Origin: Ruminococcaceae bacterium HV4-5-B5C | GTDB lineage: Bacteria; Bacillota; Clostridia; Oscillospirales; Acutalibacteraceae | Assembly (NCBI GenBank): GCA_900184925.1 | Contig: FXYJ02000004.1 | Coordinates: 248,001 to 312,000, forward strand | DNA length: 64,000 bases | Reading direction: 5' to 3' | Part shown: piece after piece, positions 8,351-16,361 of the stretch | Layout: each line of letters opens with the position of its first letter | How positions within the stretch are numbered: the first letter of the stretch is position 1 | The notes under the pieces: generated by a model | What the model saw: only the letters and a program-made list of their open reading frames with translations | Told to the model about the DNA's origin: nothing | The model's database searches: none | Translations under genes and position numbers: made by a program

Positions 8351-8379
8351 ATTATACATTGCATAGTATAAGAAGTAAA
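8351..8379 (-). promoter_or_regulatory. PadR promoter with overlapping dyad operator
   Basis: Read on the minus strand, TTTACT (8379-8374) and TATAAT (8356-8351) are 17 bases apart. The dyad TTATAC-N8-GTATAA at 8352-8371 covers the -10 box and spacer. Position and half-site type suit repression by the PadR protein made from this transcript. Confidence 0.68.
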
Positions 8380-8417
8380 GATACCCTTCTCTGTTTTTTC
8401 ATGTTCCATAAAACAGT

Positions 8418-9377
8418 TCAGGGCCTGTAGATCCATGGGGTAGCTTTCCAGATAAAGATTTTGCGTTTCAATTCTGCACTGCTCCTGCGGTCCGCCACAA
8501 GCAGCTTCCCGTAGCCTGCAGTGTAAAGATAATCCTTTACGACGCGGTACCCGATCCCCTCGCGGAGGACGATATCAACGCAGTTCATGACAACAGACGG
8601 AATCCATCTTTTCTCCAGAATCTGCGGCAAATCTCCGTTGCTTTCCGAAACGGACTGCGCAGCATCCAAAACATGAAGCGCCGCTTCGACACGGCCGAAT
8701 ATTTTCGTTCCGACCGCACTTGATTTTCCGCGCCGCAGTTCCAGATTCTTTTCCCGATGAAGCATGACGGGCGCCTGCGCGGCAGAGCCGGCATAAAGCA
8801 GAGATTCCAGTAAGAATTCTTCCGCATATCCGAACGAACAACTCTCGTCAAAAGAAAGCTGCTTCGCCATCAAAAATTCACGGCGAATCAATACTGCAGC
8901 AAGGTCCAGCTTTCTTTCCCGCAGCGCCTCTTCGCGGACATAGCGAGAGGGCTCAGGCCTGCGAATCACCGAACTGATCGCATACCTCTCTGCAGCACGG
9001 TATTCCTCCTTGGTGAAGCATCCGAATACCACGTCCGCCTCAAAACGTTCCGCAATGTCAAGAAAAGAAAGCAGTATACCGCTGTAAAGTCTGCGTGCAA
9101 AGAAAAAGGTCAGGTACTTACCTCCTGCCTTTTGAAGTGCGGTATTCAAAGCGGTCGGCACATTGGAGACACCATTCTGGATCACAAAGCCCCGCAGATT
9201 GAGTCTCTTGATCTCCAGTACTGCTTCCAGAACAGTTTTATCGGTCGACCCCATATCCACAATAATATATTCCGCATCAATTTCTTTCGTCTGTTCCGCA
9301 GCGAAGGAAATAATGCGGGATATTTCTTTTTCTACATTCTGCGTAGGAATCAACACAGAAAGTTCGGAAGGCTGCAA
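8418..9377 (-). CDS. Family 2 glycosyltransferase
   Basis: 319 residues from a TTG at 9377 with AAGGA upstream. The GT-A family 2 fold is shown by ELSVLIPTQNVEKEI, the loop IIVDMGSTDKTVLEA and TALNTALQKAGGKYLTFF. The usual DXD is replaced by FFARR, so the metal site is not typical. The C-terminal third is helical and basic. No membrane segment is evident. The TTG start, isolated position and lack of other cell-wall genes nearby give no clue to its substrate. Confidence 0.8.
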   Translation of the reverse strand: MQPSELSVLIPTQNVEKEISRIISFAAEQTKEIDAEYIIVDMGSTDKTVLEAVLEIKRLNLRGFVIQNGVSNVPTALNTALQKAGGKYLTFFFARRLYSGILLSFLDIAERFEADVVFGCFTKEEYRAAERYAISSVIRRPEPSRYVREEALRERKLDLAAVLIRREFLMAKQLSFDESCSFGYAEEFLLESLLYAGSAAQAPVMLHREKNLELRRGKSSAVGTKIFGRVEAALHVLDAAQSVSESNGDLPQILEKRWIPSVVMNCVDIVLREGIGYRVVKDYLYTAGYGKLLVADRRSSAELKRKIFIWKATPWIYRP

Positions 9378-9505
9378 GAGAACTTCATCCTTTCCTTCAT
9401 GTTTCTAAACATTTTAAGTATAATCTTGCCGTGCTTATTTAGTAAGATGTAATTCCTACAGATCGAGCCGCCAATACGAAAAAAATCTAGTAAAATTTCG
9501 GAAGT

Positions 9506-10111
9506 TCACGGGTGTTTTGACGGCTCAGTCAAGCCCTTTTTCGTTTTCTTCCAATAGCGGTCCACTGATACCTGTTTGCTGTCTTCAATAAAATGCGACA
9601 GCTTCTCCACAATTTCGGAAGGAGTTTCAGCCATACCGCTCTTCGCCCACTGAATCACCATACCCACCAAACCATATGTATAGAACTCAGCGATGAAATT
9701 TCGGTCGGCAACCTCCATGTTAAGTTTATCCTGTACAGCCAGCTGCTCAATGATCTGGATCAGCATATCTCGGGTCGCTCGGAACATGTAATCATACAGA
9801 AAGCTATGCCGGTCAAGGCTCAGCGAGCTGATATAAAACACTTTTTCCTTCCGCATAATGTTCAGTACATTCAGCATGACGGAAGACCAGTCCTCCCCTT
9901 GCGGCACGGGAGAAATTTTGGTTACGATCTCACTGTGGTAGATCCAGTTGACCAGATCGTATTTATCTTTGAAGTGATAATAAAAAGTCTGGCGGTTCAG
10001 GCCGCAGTTTTGCACAATATCGGAAACGGTTATCTTCTCCAGACTTTTTTTCCGCATCAGTTCCTTCAGAGAATTCGCCATTGCCTTCTTTGTAATCAAG
10101 GAATCGGACAT
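9506..10111 (-). CDS. TetR-family regulator (DhaS/TetR_C Firmicutes type)
   Basis: 201 residues. The N-terminal helix-turn-helix spans about residues 8-55 (SLKELMRKKSLEKITVSDIVQNCGLNRQTFYYHFKDKYDLV). The C-terminal domain with MLIQIIEQLAV and AEFYTYGLVGMVIQWAKSGM is the Firmicutes type seen in DhaS. Its own promoter is at 10172-10200 (minus strand). No obvious target gene sits beside it, so the regulated locus may be elsewhere. Confidence 0.9.
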   Translation of the reverse strand: MSDSLITKKAMANSLKELMRKKSLEKITVSDIVQNCGLNRQTFYYHFKDKYDLVNWIYHSEIVTKISPVPQGEDWSSVMLNVLNIMRKEKVFYISSLSLDRHSFLYDYMFRATRDMLIQIIEQLAVQDKLNMEVADRNFIAEFYTYGLVGMVIQWAKSGMAETPSEIVEKLSHFIEDSKQVSVDRYWKKTKKGLTEPSKHP

Positions 10112-10461
10112 AAAACAACCCCGCTTGTCTCTTCCAGCATTTTGGCCGCTTTCCGGCTGCCTGACAATCTTAGTTTATCAGAATTCTTTTTTTATTTCAA
10201 CATCCCATACGCTTAATATTCCCGAAGCAAATGATCAGGTTTGCAAATATCGCGGGGATGTTCTGCAGAACTATTATTTTTGTTATTTTTTATAATATCT
10301 ATGGACCTGATATGCTGGTTTCATTAGGGGCATCTCTATCCTTTGCGATTACTGATTATGAAATGGGCAAAAGATCTCTGCTCGATTATGCCTTGCTTTC
10401 CGGTTCATGCATTGATACTCCTCAGACGGTTTAAACCATTGAAACCGAAAAGAAAAGATAT
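10112..10461. other. Intergenic region without a supported gene
   Basis: This stretch holds the promoter of the TetR gene: on the minus strand TTGAAA (10200-10195) and TAAACT (10177-10172) are 17 bases apart. A 67-codon frame at 10231-10434 has no ribosome binding site and no family resemblance. Nothing else is seen. Confidence 0.5.
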
Positions 10462-10509
10462 AGCATAAAGTCCCCTGCAAGCCAATTGACTTGCAGGGGA
10501 CTTTATGCT
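10462..10509. terminator. 19-bp perfect hairpin, probable bidirectional terminator
   Basis: AGCATAAAGTCCCCTGCAA at 10462-10480 pairs base for base with 10491-10509 across a ten-base loop. A-rich sequence lies before it and the stem base is A/T rich, so it could end the tRNA-Ala transcript arriving on the minus strand. Confidence 0.65.
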
Positions 10510-10583
10510 TAACACTGTTGACGCGATCTCTTTACGATTATCACGAATTCTTCAGAGAAAAATGAAGTCCGAATAATCATGTT

Positions 10584-10659
10584 TGGTGGAGCATAGCGGG
10601 ATCGAACCGCTGACCTCCACACTGCCAGTGTGGCGCTCTCCCAGCTGAGCTAATACCCC
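10584..10659 (-). tRNA. tRNA-Ala (GGC)
   Basis: A 76-base cloverleaf with encoded CCA. The acceptor GGGGTAT pairs with ATGCTCC, the anticodon stem CCACA/TGTGG encloses the loop CTGGCAG giving anticodon GGC, and the T-loop is GGTTCGATCC. It has its own promoter at 10686-10714. Confidence 0.96.
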
Positions 10660-10685
10660 AGATCTGTTTTGCAAACAGCTTTGTT

Positions 10686-10714
10686 ATAATATCATATTTT
10701 CGGAGGAATTGCAA
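10686..10714 (-). promoter_or_regulatory. Promoter of tRNA-Ala
   Basis: On the minus strand TTGCAA (10714-10709) and TATTAT (10691-10686) are separated by 17 bases, and the tRNA begins 26 bases after the -10 box. Confidence 0.75.
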
Positions 10715-10892
10715 GCAATATCCGACAATTTTATAAAAAACCGCATCTTACCGCCCAGTCACGGGCTAAGTTTATTTCTAGAGTAATATTATTTGTCTTT
10801 TTTCTCTGCTATCATTATTATTGAAGAATTATGATTTATCTTCTATAGTATCGTTCCCATATCCATAAAATGGTAGTAAGGAGTGACCTATT

Positions 10893-11027
10893 ATGGGCCC
10901 TCTTGTTTTAGCTTCAACCCTAAGTATCTTTATCGTCATACTTGGGATTACTGCTTTAGTTCTTGTAATTGTGGTATGTGTTTTATTTTCACGGGCACTG
11001 AAGATATATATTAACAAAAATAAATGA
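10893..11027 (+). CDS. 44-residue single-helix membrane protein
   Basis: A short gene with ATG at 10893 and AAGGAG at 10878-10883, nine bases upstream. The product begins MGPLVLASTLSIFIVILG, continues as one uninterrupted hydrophobic helix (about residues 4-33) and ends in a basic tail (SRALKIYINKNK), which predicts N-out/C-in topology. A rho-independent terminator follows at 11106-11144. I recognise no family. A small regulatory membrane protein or a toxin of type I system is possible; neither is shown. Confidence 0.62.
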   Translation: MGPLVLASTLSIFIVILGITALVLVIVVCVLFSRALKIYINKNK

Positions 11028-11105
11028 TCATACTCAGTCATCCATCATAAAACTATGTACCTAATGTGGTACTGTTGCAAAGCCTCTGACAGTTCACTAC
11101 CAAAA

Positions 11106-11144
11106 CCCCCGCATGACTCTGTGTAAAAGTCTGCGGGTTTTTTT
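11106..11144 (+). terminator. Rho-independent terminator after the 44-residue protein gene
   Basis: CCCGCA(T)GACT pairs with AGTCTGCGGG (11128-11137) and is followed by seven T residues. Confidence 0.8.
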
Positions 11145-11420
11145 ATTCCCCAAATCGCACCCATAGAAAGCGAAAGGGACAACATTCAAAAGCCTTGCTG
11201 AGGCACATTCGGCACTGAAGACAGAGGTATATCCCGTGCGGCAAACCTATGTAACTTTAACAGGAAATTTTTAATCCGAAGCCTATCCTTTTTAAGACGA
11301 TTCGTCAGCCGTGATCATTCAGATCAAATACGACACTGGCTTTTGCGAAGAAGATGCAAGGCGCATCAATGGCGACCTCCGCTAAACGCCTCGCGGTAAT
11401 CAAAAAATAGTGAACAAAAT
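11145..11420. other. Intergenic stretch, possible gene remnant
   Basis: No intact gene is visible. At 11310-11384 a plus-strand frame reads IIQIKYDTGFCEEDARRING before a stop, and the complementary strand reads an equally protein-like LAEVAIDAPCIFFAKASVVF ending in a stop. Neither has a start signal, so this may be a decayed fragment of a mobile-element gene. Confidence 0.3.
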
Positions 11421-11467
11421 AATAATCACCGATGACAGTATCGAAATACAGTGCATCGGTGATTATT
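11421..11467 (-). terminator. Terminator of the five-gene tRNA operon
   Basis: AATAATCACCGATG at 11421-11434 is the exact reverse complement of 11454-11467. On the minus strand the stem follows tRNA-Cys by 10 bases and leads into a T-rich run. Confidence 0.75.
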
Positions 11468-11477
11468 GTGGTAATAC

Positions 11478-11551
11478 TGGAGGCGTCACCCAGATTCGGA
11501 CTGGGGATGAGGGTTTTGCAGACCCTTGCCTTACCACTTGGCTATGACGCC
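11478..11551 (-). tRNA. tRNA-Cys (GCA)
   Basis: 74 bases with encoded CCA. The anticodon stem AGGGT/ACCCT holds the loop CTGCAAA, anticodon GCA. Last gene of the minus-strand tRNA operon. Confidence 0.96.
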
Positions 11552-11557
11552 AATCTC

Positions 11558-11633
11558 TGGAGCGAACGACGAGGCTCGAACTCGCTACCTCCACCTTGGC
11601 AAGGTGGCGCTCTACCAGATGAGCTACATTCGC
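11558..11633 (-). tRNA. tRNA-Gly (GCC)
   Basis: 76 bases with CCA. The loop TTGCCAA in stem CCACC/GGTGG gives anticodon GCC. Six bases separate it from tRNA-Cys. Confidence 0.96.
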
Positions 11634-11636
11634 GTA

Positions 11637-11712
11637 TGGTGCCTCCGGGCGGAATCGAACCACCGACACGGGGATTTTCAGTCCCCTGCTCTACCGACTG
11701 AGCTACAGAGGC
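11637..11712 (-). tRNA. tRNA-Phe (GAA)
   Basis: 76 bases with CCA. The loop CTGAAAA in stem GGGGA/TCCCC gives anticodon GAA. Only three bases separate it from tRNA-Gly. Confidence 0.96.
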
Positions 11713-11718
11713 AAATAA

Positions 11719-11795
11719 TGGCGACTCGGATCGGGATCGAACCGACGACCTCTAGCGTGACAGGCTAGCGTTCTAACCAGCTGAACTACCGAGCC
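11719..11795 (-). tRNA. tRNA-Asp (GTC)
   Basis: 77 bases with CCA. The loop CTGTCAC in stem CTAGC/GCTAG gives anticodon GTC. Confidence 0.96.
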
Positions 11796-11798
11796 AGG

Positions 11799-11875
11799 TG
11801 GTGGGAACAATAGGACTCGAACCTATGACCCCCTGCTTGTAAGGCAGGTGCTCTAACCAGCTGAGCTATGCTCCC
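11799..11875 (-). tRNA. tRNA-Val (TAC)
   Basis: 77 bases with CCA. The loop CTTACAA in stem CCTGC/GCAGG gives anticodon TAC. First gene of the operon, 41 bases after the -10 box. Confidence 0.96.
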
Positions 11876-11916
11876 GTCTTTTGTCAACCGTGAGTTTTGC
11901 ATCAGCGACGTTTAAT

Positions 11917-11945
11917 ATAATACTATATTCGAGCCCGTTTGTCAA
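11917..11945 (-). promoter_or_regulatory. Strong promoter of the tRNA operon
   Basis: On the minus strand a consensus TTGACA (11945-11940) and TATTAT (11922-11917) are exactly 17 bases apart. A second TTGACA just before tRNA-Val (11886-11881) has no matching -10 box and is ignored. Confidence 0.85.
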
Positions 11946-11990
11946 CCCAAAATCCCAGTTTTTCCGGTATTTTTTCTCAATCCTTTGCTG

Positions 11991-12734
11991 TCATGCCTTT
12001 GCGGCCACCACGATCATACGTTCCGCCTCCGGCCCAGGCGACTCAAACGTCATGTCAGCCCAGACACCTTCCACACGGAGACCGGCATTTTCCAGCATTG
12101 TTCTCAACTGCTCCTCACTGTAGGCACGTTCCTGAAAATGCTCGGAGCTGCGACGGTACATACCGCCTTCAAGGTGCTCAAAGAGATCCAGAGAAACCGA
12201 AACAAGCCCGCTCTTCTGCTCACAGCGGTTCTGCCAGACACAGTAAATGTCCTCGAGGTCATAGACAAAAACATTGTTGGAGAGAATCTTGCGGTGTTTA
12301 TAACAAGTATTCGCGTCGAACACAAAATAACCGCCCGGATTCAAAAACATTGCAATCCGTCGGAAAGCTTCCTGAAGATCAGCGGACGACGTAATATGAT
12401 TCACACTGTCAAGCATGCAGACGGCTGTGTCAACGCCTCCGTAGAGGTCCATCTTCTGCATTTCCTGACACACGAACAAAATACTGCGCCCGGCTTCTGC
12501 CGCCTTCTGCTGGGCCTCAGAGAGCATCTCAGGAGATGCATCGAGCCCATATACGTCATAACCGCGTGCAGCCAGTTCCAGTGTCAGGCTTCCCGTTCCG
12601 CAGGCAAGGTCCAGAGTGAGACCTGCACTGTGGCCAAGATGCTCAAGTATGCTACACAAATAGTCCGCGCGTGCAGAGTAATCGACATTTCGCATTAGGC
12701 TGTCATAATACCTTGCGAGGGCGGAATAGCTCAT
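11991..12734 (-). CDS. Class I SAM-dependent methyltransferase
   Basis: 247 residues with the Rossmann-fold methyltransferase motifs: motif I LDLACGTGSLTLELA, acidic end of strand 2 in YGLDASPEML, and DTAVCMLDSVNHI after it. The start ATG overlaps the stop of the upstream YerC-like gene (ATGA), so both are one transcript. The family is broad; the methyl acceptor cannot be inferred. Confidence 0.9.
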   Translation of the reverse strand: MSYSALARYYDSLMRNVDYSARADYLCSILEHLGHSAGLTLDLACGTGSLTLELAARGYDVYGLDASPEMLSEAQQKAAEAGRSILFVCQEMQKMDLYGGVDTAVCMLDSVNHITSSADLQEAFRRIAMFLNPGGYFVFDANTCYKHRKILSNNVFVYDLEDIYCVWQNRCEQKSGLVSVSLDLFEHLEGGMYRRSSEHFQERAYSEEQLRTMLENAGLRVEGVWADMTFESPGPEAERMIVVAAKA

Positions 12735-13033
12735 TTGCCACCGTCTTCCTCGGCAAGGCGGCCGAAGACCAGCTCATAGCCATCACAGCCGTAATGCAGA
12801 GAACGGTTCACACGGCTGATTGTGGCAGTGGAAGCTCCCGTCTCGGAAACGATATCGCTGTAGACCTTTTTATTGCTCAACATATGCGCAACCAGAAGTC
12901 TTTGAGACATTGCTTTGATTTCCGGCACCGTACAGAGGTCCTCAAAGAAAGCATAACACTCTTCTCTGTTTTTCAGGGTCAAAACCGCATCAAACAGAAA
13001 GTCTACACCGGGCTCCTGAATTTTGGAATTCAA
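12731..13033 (-). CDS. YerC/YecD-family TrpR-related regulator
   Basis: The start is placed at TTG 13033 (LNSKIQ), with AAAGGGAG ten bases upstream, giving 100 residues, the family's normal length; the first TTG at 13054 has its AGGA too close. The TrpR-like DNA-binding region is clear in VPEIKAMSQRLLVAHML and SETGASTATISRVNRSLHYG. In Bacillus YerC represses histidine biosynthesis genes; hisH-hisF lie at 42087-42740 in this window. A promoter (TTTACT, 17 bases, TAAAAT) is on the minus strand at 13093-13065. Confidence 0.9.
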   Translation of the reverse strand: MNSKIQEPGVDFLFDAVLTLKNREECYAFFEDLCTVPEIKAMSQRLLVAHMLSNKKVYSDIVSETGASTATISRVNRSLHYGCDGYELVFGRLAEEDGGK

Positions 13034-13216
13034 ATCAGCTGCACTCCCTTTCAAATCCTGTATTATTTTAACATGAAAAAGCGTAAAAGTAAAGCGACTG
13101 CACCACTGTTATAATTCATTATACCTATATTTCGCACAATGAGTTTCTGATTATTACGCTATTTAAACAATTTTACTTTCTATTCAGTCAATATCTTTTG
13201 TTTCTGCCGACACAAA

Positions 13217-13241
13217 AGTGCCGCCGGAACCCGACGGCACT
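13217..13241 (-). terminator. Terminator after engB
   Basis: AGTGCCG and CGGCACT enclose an 11-base loop four bases after the engB stop; the minus strand continues CTTTTGTG. Confidence 0.65.
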
Positions 13242-13244
13242 GTC

Positions 13245-13832
13245 CTATGGCTGACAAACCGAATGAATCTTTTTTGTAAGCTGTTCCGCACCCTCGCCGG
13301 AACTTGCGGAAAATGCGAGGAAATCGGCTCCGTACTGTTTTGCCGCTGCGGAGTAGAAGGTCGTCATTTTTTCCCGCTGCGTAGCGTTAAGCTTATCACA
13401 TTTTGAAGCCGCTATCAGAAACGGGAACCCACTTTTCTGCAGAAAATTCAGCATGGCTTCGTCGTCTTCCGTCGGAGGACGGCGCATATCGACAATCTGA
13501 ACCACAAGTCGGATATCGCGGCCTGCGGCAAAGTAACCTTCCACCAGTTCCGCCCAGCGCTTTTTCTCGGCCGGAGGGACTTTTGCATAGCCGTACCCGG
13601 GTAAATCGGCAAAGCGGCAGAAGCCGACATTGTAAAAGTTCACCGTCGCCGTTTTTCCCGGCGAAGAGCTGACCCGTGCCAGCGACTTGCGATTGAGCAA
13701 TTTATTGATCATGGAAGATTTTCCGACATTTGACCTGCCCGAAAACACAATCTCCGGCAGGTCGCCGACGGGAAGACCGGCGGAAGTTCCCGCCGCCCAT
13801 TCAAAAAAAGCATTTTGTAAACTCATCGGCAC
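13245..13832 (-). CDS. engB: Ribosome biogenesis GTPase YsxC/EngB
   Basis: 195 residues, normal length for this GTPase that acts in assembly of the large ribosomal subunit. The P-loop GRSNVGKSSMIN, G2/G3 region with DLPGYGYAKV (the characteristic family signature) and the G4-type AASKCDKL are all present. It is the last gene of the tig-clpP-clpX-lon-engB run, five bases after lon. Confidence 0.96.
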   Translation of the reverse strand: MPMSLQNAFFEWAAGTSAGLPVGDLPEIVFSGRSNVGKSSMINKLLNRKSLARVSSSPGKTATVNFYNVGFCRFADLPGYGYAKVPPAEKKRWAELVEGYFAAGRDIRLVVQIVDMRRPPTEDDEAMLNFLQKSGFPFLIAASKCDKLNATQREKMTTFYSAAAKQYGADFLAFSASSGEGAEQLTKKIHSVCQP

Positions 13833-13837
13833 CCCCG

Positions 13838-16285
13838 TTACTGCGGAATCGCCGACGGCTCCGCAGGTTTCCGTTCCGGCGTCTGCACGGGAACCGTTGG
13901 CATCGCAGCAACCGGTTTCGGTTCCGAAGCAATTTCACTGCGTTTGCCCGACGGCATTTCAGTCAGCGCAAGCTTGAGAACCTGATCGATCTTTTCGACA
14001 GGCTCAAAATGAACGTGGTCTTTAACGACGGAATCAATTTCTTCCAGGTCGGATTCGTTATCCGCCGGGATAATGACCGTCTTGATGCCGCTGCGGTAAG
14101 CCGCCATCGACTTTTCTTTGAGACCGCCGATCGGCAGAACGCGGCCCAACAGGGTAATTTCTCCCGTCATGGCAACATCGTGGCGAACCGGAATCCTGCA
14201 CAGAGCCGACGTAATTGCCGTGGCCATTGCGGTTCCTGCCGACGGGCCGTCTTTTGGCACGGCTCCTTCCGGCGCGTGGATGTGAATGTCGTATTTCGTA
14301 TAAAAATCATGGCTGATGCCAAGCGCAGAAGCACGCGTGCGGATACAGGTAATCGCCGTTTTTGCCGACTCCTTCATCACGTCCCCGAGAGAGCCGGTCA
14401 GTTCTACCTTTCCGGTTCCATCCATAACGGCAACTTCGATCGGCAGCATCGTTCCCCCAACACTCGTCCAGGCAAGGCCATTCACCAAACCGACGGTATC
14501 GTACCTGTTGGCGGACTCGTCTTTAAACTTCTCAGGGCCGAGAAGCTCCTTTAACTTGGCCGGGTTTACCGTAACCTTTGCGTTTGGATCCGCAACGAAG
14601 GTTTTAGCACATTTGCGGCAAATTGTCGCAATCTGCCTCTCAAGCGAACGTACGCCTGCTTCGCGGGTATAAGCGTCGATCAGCTTGTGAATAGCGGCAG
14701 GCGTAATCTTCAGCATCTTTGAGGTCATGCCATGCTTTTTTAACTGCTTTGGCACAAGGTGTTCCGCCGCGATGTGATATTTTTCTTCGTGCGTATAGCT
14801 TCCGAGTGTAATTACGTCCATCCTGTCATACAAAGGTTCCGGTATTTCACTCGCGTCGTTCGCCGTAGTCAGGAAAAGGACGTCGCTCAGGTCGAACGGC
14901 ATATCGATATAATGGTCGTAAAACGTCTTGTTCTGATCCGGATCAAGAACCTCAAGAAGCGCGGAAGACGGATCGCCGCGGAAATTGCTGCCCATTTTGT
15001 CGATTTCATCCAACAGAATCAGCGGGTTGTTCGAACCCGCCTGTTTCAGCGCAGCAATAATTCGGCCCGGCATGGAGCCGATATAAGTGCGGCGATGGCC
15101 GACAATATCGGACTCATCACGCACGCCGCCGAGCGATACACGGACGTATTTACGCCCGATCGCCTCCGCGATAGAATGCGCAATAGAAGTCTTGCCTACG
15201 CCCGGAGGGCCGACAAGGCAGATAATCTGCCCACGAATCTCGGGTGACAGCTTTTTGACGGCAAGGATTTCAAGAATGCGCTCTTTTACTTTTTTGAGGC
15301 CGTAATGGTCTCGGTCCAGAATGCGTTCCGCTTTCGCAAGATTGATGCGATCATGCGTCGACTTATGCCACGGCAGCTCGAGACACGTATCAATATAGCT
15401 TTCAATGACACTTGCCTCATGGGAGCCTTCCGGCATCTTCATCAGGCGTTCGCATTCCTTCATCAGCTTGTCGTGCTGGATCTGCGGCAGTTTTGCCTTT
15501 TCAATGCGATCTTTCAGGTCGTCGGCATCCTGCTGCGGGTTGTCGCTTTCCCCAAGCTCATCGGAAATTGCCCGCATCTGCTCCCGGAGGAAATACTCTT
15601 TCTGATTTTCATCAATCTGCTCTTTGGCCTTTTCACTGATTTTCGACTCAATGGAAAGAATCTGAATTTCTTTTTTCAGGATAGCCGTAAGTTTCTGAAG
15701 CCTGCGAACAGGATTCAGTTCTTCGAGGATCTCCTGCTTTTCCACATATTCAAGCGAAATATTAGCAGCGATATAATCGGCCAGCTCGCCGCAGTCCTTT
15801 TTCTGTACCACGCCTATTACAATGTCGGGAGGAATATGGCTGTAATTCTGAATATACTCCTCGAACAGACTTTCCGTATAGCGAACAAGCGCTTCCGAGC
15901 GGCGGGTACGGCGATACGGCGCGGTATCAAGCCTGCGAAGATCCGCCACAAGGTACGGATCGGTTTTCGCGATGGAAACGATCTCTGCGCGGTAAAGCCC
16001 TTCTGCAAACAGGCGGATTCCCTCGTCGCTGCGGCGTATTACCTGCCTGATCTTCGCTGCGACTCCCGTCCGGTAGATCTGGCTTCCGTCCGGATCGTTA
16101 TCCGCAAGATCCTGCTGCGTGACCAGAAAAATCATCTGGTCGTTTTTCATGGCGTTTTCCAGCGCCTCTACCGATTTTTTACGCCCGACGTCAAACTGAA
16201 GCAGCATGCCCGGGAATATGACAAGCCCGCGCAGCGCAAGCGCCGGCAGCGTTACAATATTCTGTAGTTCCGTATTTCTGCTCAT
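13838..16285 (-). CDS. lon: ATP-dependent protease Lon
   Basis: 815 residues: N-terminal substrate domain ([15 protein letters not shown]), AAA module with Walker [10 protein letters not shown] and Walker [12 protein letters not shown], and C-terminal protease domain with the catalytic Ser in [11 protein letters not shown] and the Lys in [16 protein letters not shown] Pro-rich tail of about 30 residues (ending PAEPSAIPQ) extends beyond the usual end. Lon degrades misfolded and regulatory proteins in the cytoplasm. It follows clpX by 76 bases with an AAGGAG site and precedes engB. Confidence 0.97.
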   Translation of the reverse strand: MSRNTELQNIVTLPALALRGLVIFPGMLLQFDVGRKKSVEALENAMKNDQMIFLVTQQDLADNDPDGSQIYRTGVAAKIRQVIRRSDEGIRLFAEGLYRAEIVSIAKTDPYLVADLRRLDTAPYRRTRRSEALVRYTESLFEEYIQNYSHIPPDIVIGVVQKKDCGELADYIAANISLEYVEKQEILEELNPVRRLQKLTAILKKEIQILSIESKISEKAKEQIDENQKEYFLREQMRAISDELGESDNPQQDADDLKDRIEKAKLPQIQHDKLMKECERLMKMPEGSHEASVIESYIDTCLELPWHKSTHDRINLAKAERILDRDHYGLKKVKERILEILAVKKLSPEIRGQIICLVGPPGVGKTSIAHSIAEAIGRKYVRVSLGGVRDESDIVGHRRTYIGSMPGRIIAALKQAGSNNPLILLDEIDKMGSNFRGDPSSALLEVLDPDQNKTFYDHYIDMPFDLSDVLFLTTANDASEIPEPLYDRMDVITLGSYTHEEKYHIAAEHLVPKQLKKHGMTSKMLKITPAAIHKLIDAYTREAGVRSLERQIATICRKCAKTFVADPNAKVTVNPAKLKELLGPEKFKDESANRYDTVGLVNGLAWTSVGGTMLPIEVAVMDGTGKVELTGSLGDVMKESAKTAITCIRTRASALGISHDFYTKYDIHIHAPEGAVPKDGPSAGTAMATAITSALCRIPVRHDVAMTGEITLLGRVLPIGGLKEKSMAAYRSGIKTVIIPADNESDLEEIDSVVKDHVHFEPVEKIDQVLKLALTEMPSGKRSEIASEPKPVAAMPTVPVQTPERKPAEPSAIPQ

Positions 16286-16361
16286 AATAACTCCTTAAAA
16301 AAAGGCTGCTGCAGAGCGGATCGCCACCTTGACACCACACTGCAACAGTCCCTGCTGCTCC

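Noticed and set aside
10231..10434. 67-codon frame with hydrophobic start
   Set aside because: No ribosome binding site, no family resemblance, and it begins in the middle of a promoter-bearing spacer.
11432..11768. Plus-strand frames across the tRNA cluster
   Set aside because: The DNA is fully occupied by minus-strand tRNA genes; the translated tRNA complement gives the familiar false peptide with MVPPGGIEPP.
11881..11886. Second TTGACA next to tRNA-Val
   Set aside because: It stands inside the leader, with no -10 box 16-18 bases on; the upstream TTGACA/TATTAT pair is complete.
15305..16267. 320-codon frame opposite lon
   Set aside because: Antisense shadow of the Lon N-terminal and AAA region.
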